From Styela clava (lineage: Eukaryota > Chordata > Ascidiacea > Stolidobranchia > Styelidae): a stretch of DNA of 64,000 nt. Positions within the stretch are counted from its first letter, which is position 1; every line of letters begins with the position of its first letter. The translations under genes and the position numbers were made by a program. The stretch covers positions 10,871,383 to 10,935,382 of the forward strand of contig NC_135252.1 in assembly GCF_964204865.1 (NCBI RefSeq), written 5' to 3'. Below, one piece after another: positions 56,688 to 64,000 of this stretch. The notes beneath the pieces are model-generated. The model did no database searches. It was given only the letters and a program-made list of their open reading frames with translations, and had not been told where the DNA came from.

Positions 56688-57029
56688 TAGGGCTGAGCAT
56701 TTTCGAATACCGGTGATTTCAGAATCGAATCTCGAACACTAGGAAAATTGGTAATTGTATGCGACTTTTATTATTGTAAAGAATCCTCCAGAAAACATGG
56801 AATTCGTCACTCAGACACTTCGCTTAGTGTCCACACACAATAAGAAACGTGTTTCATCAATGAATCACTCGGAAGAAAATGTTCATATATATGTCAAAAT
56901 TACATTTAAAAAATATTGCTCCAACAAAAAATGATGAATTTACCTCAAAAAAAAAGATGGGGGCGATTTCAAATTTTCGTCTGAACCGATTCAAATAATT
57001 TACTATTCGATTTGAAATGCCCAGCCCTA
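56688..57029. mobile_element. hAT MITE, 342 bp, with exact 8-bp target duplication
   Basis: Starts TAGGGCTGAGCATTTTCGAA and ends TTTGAAATGCCCAGCCCTA, flanked by GTAGAGAG at 56680-56687 and 57030-57037. Subterminal TTCGAAT/ATTCGATTT words recall the outer element at 45665-50461. It lies 90 bp past the cyclin A stop, so it may be in the 3' UTR. Confidence 0.92.
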
Positions 57030-57118
57030 GTAGAGAGATATTTTACTATATCCTTTACAGATCGAAAAACACTGCAGTAGAAAACGATAAATTCTGTAAA
57101 TTTACTATCTTAAATCTT

Positions 57119-59753
57119 TTAAATTCCAAAGCACCAATATGGTTTCCAGCTTTCCTTCCATTTTCGGGGAATGCTGGTGACCTTGCTCTGAACAGTTTTC
57201 AGAAATAATTTAAAAAAGAAGTTTTAATGAATAACAAAACCTCGTCATGATAATCTTCCATGTAGGCTCGAACAATCGATGATAATTTGCAAGGATTTGA
57301 GTGCAGTTTACAGAAATCTTTCGTAATTTTATCAACACCTGGAATGTATATATATATATACGACATAGACGAAAATTGTTATAGAATGTACGTGACCTTA
57401 ACTATTTTTTATTAAAATAATTGATAACGACTGTTGCCCAAATGCCACTTGATTAATTAAAAAATGGCATTCCTATACAGATTTTCCATCGCAAGATTAA
57501 TAAAAGGCTATCCATGCCAAAGCAAAATTTTTTGTTATTTATATAAAATAAGAATTTGAAAAATCTTGCTCAGTTGCATGCAGGTTTTGAAAGCAATTTC
57601 ATTTTCAAGTATTTATATATATATATATATTTTCATGAAAATAACCTTTTCCTTGAATAATATCCTTGGAGCCTTTTTCGATAAGAGATGAAAAATTATT
57701 TGCCAGGAAACTTGCTACGGAAATAGACGATGCTGCAAGAACTGAGTATGAATATTTGTGATATCGATCGTATAACATTGTTATTTCAGATAGATACGTT
57801 GCAAATGAGCGAAATTGGATAGTTGCGTTAGAATTCTGTGAATAAAAAATATAAAAGTTTTGTGCTCACCCACTTACTTACCTTAAATCCGCTGTTGGAT
57901 TGATCATGAAATAAATGACACCAAGTGAGCATAAAGGTTGCAAACTCTTAAATATCGCTAAGGTCAGTACTGATGTAAAGACGATGTGGGTTTGAGTACG
58001 AGTTCGTAATGTTTTTCCACAAGACAGCGAGCGACAAGTCACCTAGTCCCAGTGAAGTACCGTAACAAGTTATTATATAATCATAGACTAATTGACGAGA
58101 TGACAGATTAAAACTGTGAGATCGGAGTTCCGTCGCTTTGTTGCTCATGAAAGTATACAGTGCATTTAGGGAGAAAAGTGTCACTTCTAGCAAATCGCAA
58201 AGTTTGAGAAAAAAAACTATAAAATGGGTTGATGAACATCCCATCAAACATGTTGATATGCAATTTACAAAATTTGCACAAACAACAATTTAATAAAAGT
58301 GTCGAGAAATATCGAACTCACGTGAAGCAGGAGTCCGACAAACTGGTTTGCTGTTGGTACGGCCAGGCTGCTTCCAAGAACGCGAAGTAGTAATCTTTCC
58401 ATCAACAGGACTTCAGCTTTTGAGTAAGTGTCTGCAGTAACGTAAGCAAACTCGTCCGAGTCGGGTGGATAAATTTCTTCGTATTTTGCAGCTACGAACA
58501 TCGCCGTTGTGCCGAGAAGTTGTAACTTAGATCTGGTAACGGACATCATAGAAAGAAATCGATCAGAGTATGCAACTGCTAGTGAAGCCGTTTCATTTTC
58601 GAGTTTATACTCATCCTGAACTTCGATTAACCAATCAACCAATTTTGTCCGCATGGTAGAACTTATTTCTGGCTGGCGTTGCATAAAGTCACCGCGTGGT
58701 CGATATCGATTTTCAGCTTCTCTCATGTATGATAAAATGTCAGGAAAGTATTCATCTACCACATCGGTTGTGCTATCAGCAGGGCTAGAAGGTCTGCTTA
58801 TCGTACATTTGGCCAAGCTGAATGGCTGGCTTCCGCTCTCACTTTCAAATTCCTGTGAATCGACGAATGGTATACTACTTTGAGTCGACGAAAAGAATGC
58901 CGAATCGTTTGTCTTGTTTTCGGTATCTTCACAATCCAAGAATGATGTTTCAGAAATAGTGTCCAAGCTAATGGACATCGAATTATCACTATCAATTGGA
59001 CTTTTTGGTATTGGCGGAAAAAATGAGATTTTGTTGGACGTATTTTCACTTTCGTTTCGTTCTGTCGCGGAATGGAAATAGCCTAACGGCTTCATTGAAG
59101 GTACCGTTAATGCCTGTAACGGAAGCCTGATGACTCGAGATGAATCTTTACTGTTGGTTTGTTCTGATTTGCTGAAGAACTTGTTCAGGTGACATATTAT
59201 CCTTAAAAACCACAAGCAAAAGTTAAGTTGCATAATGATAAATATATCTGAAAAATTGCACAGACAGAGTCAAAAGCTACATTCCTATGAACACAAATCT
59301 GAAAACGAACCCGAAAATAGTCTAACGGGCTCCGTCTTTTTTGCGGTTGTTCCTTTGGGGCTTCAAAGACGGTAGTCAGTCGTATCATGGTATATCTATT
59401 TTCTTTCTAACCTATACCGGTTTTTGTTGCTAGATTCTTACACTCACTAAAATTTAACATATACATTTTAAATGCTTATCAGCCCATTACATCACATCGG
59501 TGTAGGTTGTTAGTTGGGTATACAAAACTTATGCTTACGGTTTGCCACTTGTACACTGATTTTCCTTCTCATTTGATTGCATGTAGGAACATCCCATTTC
59601 GTTCCTTCTGTATGCTGTTTTCCCAACGCATTTATCATTTCTTGATGAAAACCATTTGTGACTCGTTTTAGCAGCTCGAGATGGCTGGATACGTTTTTGT
59701 CCATTTTGCTTATTGTCGTCCAAAATTTGCAATGGCTGCCTTTCTGACATCAT
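57119..59753 (-). CDS. CCNA: Cyclin A
   Basis: Firm exons, high to low: 59539-59753, then a large exon ending at 58322 (start 59201 or 59171), 57646-57835, 57241-57338, 57119-57187. A small exon around 59311-59395 (KEQPQKRRSPLDYF) is probable but its edges are unsure. The N-terminus has a destruction box (RQPLQILDDN) and a KEN motif (NEKENQ), both APC/C signals. The large exon has DILSYMREAENRYRP and the cyclin box 1 core (MRTKLVDWLIEVQDEYKLE, DRFLSMMSV, KLQLLGTTAMFVAAKYEEIYPP), clearly cyclin A type. The second fold continues PTANQFVGLLLH into YLSEITMLYDRYHKYSYSVL. The protein activates CDK2/CDK1 in S phase and G2. The C-terminal exon ends WKPYWCFGI, less conserved than usual. It is convergent with the IQANK1-like gene. 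Confidence 0.92.
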
Positions 59754-61621
59754 TTTAAATATGCGACAAAGACATATAAGTTAACACAACGTAGCAAGTA
59801 ACACTGAAAAGATGATACTCTAGTATTAGAATAGTAGGAGTGTTTTGCCCAAACAAGTTTGTTTCATTATGTCCCAGCTAAATATCTTCGAACCATTTAC
59901 GATACACCTAAAACTAACCTTGACCAGATAGAATATTTCAATTCTTCCACAGATGGCTACCTAACACCACATTTCACAACGGTGGCTCAAGGCTCACAAA
60001 CAGCTTTGCTCATGTAAAGTAGTAGTCTTGCCACGCGTTTATGTGACTTTGAGCTTAAATTTCGCGGAGAAAAGAGAGTCTCAGGATTGTGAAAAACTTT
60101 TGCGAATCGTGCGTTTGAATTTTGCGAGAATATCAGTGATTGCGAATAACTATGAAAAACAACCATTCACGGCCGAATTATCGAGGGTATCTTGTCTAGT
60201 AATGGTACATCGTTTTTTATTTATTGCGTAATCCGGCTGGATTCAACTGGAATCGTTGAGGTCAGATATCAAAATACACATTCAAAATTTGTCCATTTTA
60301 CAATTCGTTTGATGAATGGTATCTTGACTGACACACAAATATGACAATAATATTTTTGACTGGTGCACTGGTCAGTGACCATTACCAAGTTGACCGTCGG
60401 CAATGTTAAAACAATGAAAAAGAGAAAGAATATGCTGGATAAGCCTAATTTCATATTGACGATTCGAACTCATAAAATTTTGGAAAATAATTCACCAATT
60501 AGGCTAAGGTACCGAGGATTTTTTGTAACGTTATAGGCTAGGTTATAGCGAATCTAGTTTCTGTTTTAATTAAATCAAACAAAACACAATGCTCGCTAAT
60601 TTACTTGCGGGTCATTCTGTGTTTGATTCGCTCAAACTTTCTAGGTCATCTACCAAACTTTGTAATCCCTCGCGTGCATTAGCTTCTTCATGATAAACCC
60701 AAAAATTAACATCATTGGTATTGAATGAAGTTTGTAAGGTAAAAATATTCCGTCTAGTTACGATTAGCAGTTATTTGTGCAAGGGGAGACAGTAGCCCTT
60801 CTCATAGATGCGCATTCTGTCATTGCGAATCCCTCGATACCCAAATACGTTGTCGTTCTGTACAATCTTCCTAAAGTCCAAAGCTATTTTGCACAAATGA
60901 TGGCTAGAGATCCGAACATTACTGACTGGGAACTTTACCATGTAAACAAAACAGTGCGACATAGAAAGCAAAGTGTTTTATGCCATCACTATCAACGCAT
61001 TTTTCTCGATTTACTTTGTGAACAAACAATCACCCGTTACCAATGCCCCAAGGGCTGTTGTGAATAAACCGCTGGAGGGCGACACGAACACACCGGGCTT
61101 TGGTTGAGATCAACGACTAACATACATCAAACACTTTGAACTCTTGAGTGTACGCATGGAAACGTTTGAACGATACAGAGAAGAATATCATGACCCTGTA
61201 CAAGAATGACGCACGGAATCGTGCAATGCTCACTTCTTCTTTCGAATTGAGAAATATATTTCTGTGGTAAAGTTCCCTTGTCGTGGTTTACACTTAATTT
61301 CAGATTTTGCTTGAAGTGAACAACTGTCTTCAAAACGCTTGGTCTTTCACCGTTTTAAACCAAACATCTTTAGGTACATTTTTATTCCTAACATTACTGA
61401 TTTAATCCTTTTTAGGCATAATGAGCCTGATCAAAGCCTTATTCGAGTTAATTTTTGCGTTGTTGTAATTTGTGTTAAAAACCAACAAACTTTTGGAAAG
61501 ATCGCTTGCCATGCATACAGACATTCACAGTTTTCTCATTTTTTACAGTAGTGAATAGTAGACATGAAGGAGGTAGAGTGATGAAAATTTAATAACAAAA
61601 AAGTGAAACGTATTATGGAAC
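59754..61621. other. Upstream of cyclin A, no recognised gene
   Basis: The 96-codon frame at 60777-61067 (starting MQGETVALLIDAHS) has no motif I know, lacks clear splice context and is opposed by an open antisense frame. It may be part of an old repeat. AACGACTAACATAC at about 61110 also occurs at about 23400. Confidence 0.4.
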
Positions 61622-61825
61622 AAGAGAGCTATGCTCAAATATATGGACACGTAGAATCACATAATTTTGATGACGTCATAGCGAAAAAAAAGTAATAGCC
61701 TTCTGGAAATTTTTTTTATCTTTAACCACTGAAAATTTCAAAGCAAATGGTCCAGTATTCGAAGAGAAAAGCAATTTCTCCAAAACGTGTTGACGGAGAC
61801 AAATAATAACAATAACAACAAAATT
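61622..61825 (+). repeat. Dispersed repeat (ATGCTCAAATATATGGACAC family)
   Basis: Starts GAGCTATGCTCAAATATATG, continues AAAAAGTAATAGCCTTCTGG, GAAAATTTCAAAGCAAATGG, AAAGCAATTTCTCCA and ends ACAAATAATAACAATAACAA. Same order of motifs as the copies at 20488-20945. No coding. Confidence 0.7.
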
Positions 61826-62886
61826 TTGAAACAATCGTTATGTCCACTATGTCTAATAACTAGGACAAACCATTTAACGATATTCAATCATCATTGTGGC
61901 TATACTTTGAACAAAGGCGTTTTTCTGATAATTAATATAAAGGACTAAGAAGGTCATAAATTACAAAGTCAAAAAAATTGTGGCCAAATGTTGAGAGAAT
62001 TGTACTGAATTCCACATGGAATGGTAATAGAATTGTGCCGAATATATATATATATATATGATATATGAATGTGCGCGCTTGAATTTTTTTGTTTTGAATA
62101 TTTGGGTGAAACACAGGCATCGTAAGAAGAATAGAAAATAAAAGTATACGCCCTATAACGACATCTTTTTTTTAACATAGCATGATCTTTAAGTGCAATT
62201 TCTGACAACAGCAATTTAGCATATGGAGCTATATGTCGTATCCAATAAATATTAAACAAAATATAATTCTGTAGTACCAACATGCCATGTCGCCATATAT
62301 CGAATGGACGTGGTCTGAAGAGCTGCTTAATGAGCCGGATGCAAGATGACAATGCAATAAGTTATTACTAAACTCATGAAACTCAGAAAATGTTTATTTG
62401 GTATACAAAAATGGAAATTGTTGAGAATACCGCGGATAAATCAAGTTTCACGCGAATTACTTTCAATTCCCTGTATTTGCTATTGCAAAAACCGTGATCT
62501 GTTTCAAAATATTTGATGTGAAGTGACCGTGCGTTTATCTAATTTATTTTACCAAATCAATTGAAACCCATCCTTCCTGGTCTGTACTAGTCCAAATGTG
62601 GGTACACCTTGGCATTCTGTGCGACTGTCTGAAATGCATCATGAAACTGGTAATATTAATTATAATTTTGAATAATCATTGTTGAATTTTATACTCACGT
62701 ACAAAAATTTTATCTCTCGTCGTAATTGGTTATTCGGGAGTAAATTGAATGATGTCATTTTTCAAATTAAATTGTCGCAACATCGGATATAACATATCAT
62801 CAAATTGTGTCAGTATATAAACTTTATAATTTCCTGTCGTCGGAATATCACCAACAATCTTGAATTTGCCCCCTTGGTACTTTATT
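61826..62886. other. Intergenic, no gene seen
   Basis: Contains an AT microsatellite at about 62043-62060. Frames on the minus strand (61932-62352) match nothing recognised. Confidence 0.45.
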
Positions 62887-62894
62887 GACTACAC

Positions 62895-63779
62895 CAGGGG
62901 TGGCCAACCTGCTTTCGACCGCGATTGACTAAAATCTTCAAACTAGCTCGCGATCGACTGCTTGGTATTAAGGTCATTCACGTATAAAATGAGTGCTGAA
63001 TATGCAGATAATATACACACACGAATACAGAAATTCCACCGTTGCCAATAAGCTCGGCTCTGTGGGCGCATTCTTAAATCGCCACAAAAATTTGTATTCT
63101 TATGTTTCATTTAACTCGTTAATTTGATTACGTAATTGTGCCCGGAGTAAAGGTTTTATCACTTATTCAAGATTTACTCAATCCAAATACAATTCAGATT
63201 TAAGGCCTGCCTACTTTTTAGTCATAAATGTTGAAATTTCTCAAAAAAACTTACCAAGTATCCATGATTTATCTAATAACCATAAATGTTACATGGCAGT
63301 ATATATCTAATTTATAATTTCGAATCCAAGTCCGAATCTTCACTCGCTTAGAATTCGAAAAATTGGGCATTGTGGCGCCACTGCTACCGTTGCGAATGAA
63401 ATTTATCACACTAGTCTTGGAGTGAGACTTTCGCATGCTACTACTGCGGAAGTTAATGTAGGGTCGTTTGCCAGACAAGACACACGATATTCGGTACGTT
63501 CATTCCTAAGCCTTGGCAGACGCGAAACTTGCAATTGTTACGTAATAATAAGCTTTATCGGACTTGCCCAGACTCAAATAGTGTATATCGTATTTTGCGC
63601 ATGTACAAGTACTGTATTCTTCCCGTTTTAGACACTAAACACACGCATGTGCTTATTGCCTCTGGTTCAAGGCAATTTTTTGGCGTATGTTATTAAATTC
63701 ACTCAACGTCGGACGCGATCAGCTACCCCAAACGCGGCGATCGACCGGTCGATCGCGATCGACGTGTTAGCCACCCCTG
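62895..63779. mobile_element. hAT MITE, 885 bp, with exact 8-bp target duplication
   Basis: Starts CAGGGGTGGCCAACCTGC and ends GTGTTAGCCACCCCTG, flanked by GACTACAC at 62887-62894 and 63780-63787. Subterminal GACCGCGATTGAC / GGTCGATCGCGATCGAC words are inverted and GC-rich. No transposase; frames inside are accidental. Confidence 0.93.
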
Positions 63780-64000
63780 GACTACACCATTCAACTCGAT
63801 TATAGAAGCTTAAAATAAAGCGTCGCCGAATTAAATAAGAATTCCCTTGAACGTCGATCACTTTTTAAGATGGTTGCACTCGGAACGTCGCAACACTGGA
63901 CCATTGTTACCACGATTCCGTAGGGACAACGGCAAGTTCACTCAGAGACATTGGCTCCTAATGACTTTGACTGTCCACCAAGTCAGCACATTCCCACCGA

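Noticed and set aside
57948-58247. 99-codon minus-strand frame as a cyclin A exon
   Set aside because: It does not match the cyclin fold; the join from 58322 directly to 57835 is in phase and continues the cyclin box.
60777-61067. 96-codon frame starting MQGETVALLIDAHS
   Set aside because: No recognisable motif, an equally open antisense frame, and no splice signals that extend it.
62043-62060. AT microsatellites (also near 57344, 57615 and 15558)
   Set aside because: Ordinary simple repeats in an AT-rich genome.

Overview
This is nuclear DNA from an animal. Coding is split into many short exons with GT-AG introns, the sequence is AT-rich, and intergenic and intronic space is full of hAT-type DNA transposons, other MITEs and a tRNA-derived SINE. 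The gene set (CEP78, an IQANK1-like protein, cyclin A, a stefin, a UBAN coiled-coil protein, a Golgi carbohydrate sulfotransferase) is metazoan. Compact genes, and acceptor-like AG sites just upstream of several start codons (which could be spliced-leader sites), make a tunicate or another small-genome invertebrate my best guess. I cannot prove the species from the sequence.

Layout: 1-4.5 kb holds a SINE fragment, two tandem duplications and a UBAN/TNIP-like coiled-coil gene on the minus strand (one 597-codon exon). 4.5-11.4 kb is repeat-rich and has no gene that I can see. 11.4-15.4 kb is a minus-strand carbohydrate sulfotransferase; I could rebuild it from six exons plus a candidate alternative first exon, several of them too short or without an ATG. 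15.4-24.3 kb is another gene-poor repeat block with two large non-autonomous hAT elements. 24.3-36.3 kb is CEP78 on the plus strand (17 exons). It has an apparent one-base frameshift in an A-run and one GC-AG intron. 37.9-38.7 kb is an intronless LRR protein (+). 39.6-41.1 kb is a three-exon stefin (-), arranged head to head with the IQANK1-like gene (+, 41.8-53.7 kb, 12 exons). The long intron 7 of that gene contains a three-level nest of transposons whose innermost member is a hAT with an intact 672-aa transposase. 57.1-59.8 kb is cyclin A (-), convergent with IQANK1. The last 4 kb has no recognised gene and ends with an 885-bp hAT MITE.

The genes do not form one pathway. CEP78 (centriole/cilium), the IQANK1-like protein (IQ, ankyrin and a dynein-AAA-like C-terminus) and cyclin A all relate to cilia or the cell cycle, but I see no evidence that they are organised together. 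I found no system that looks wholly new. The strongest observations are the nested transposons with an intact hAT, the CEP78 frameshift, a possible alternative first exon that would remove the membrane anchor of the sulfotransferase, and several repeat families whose boundaries are fixed here by 8-bp target duplications.
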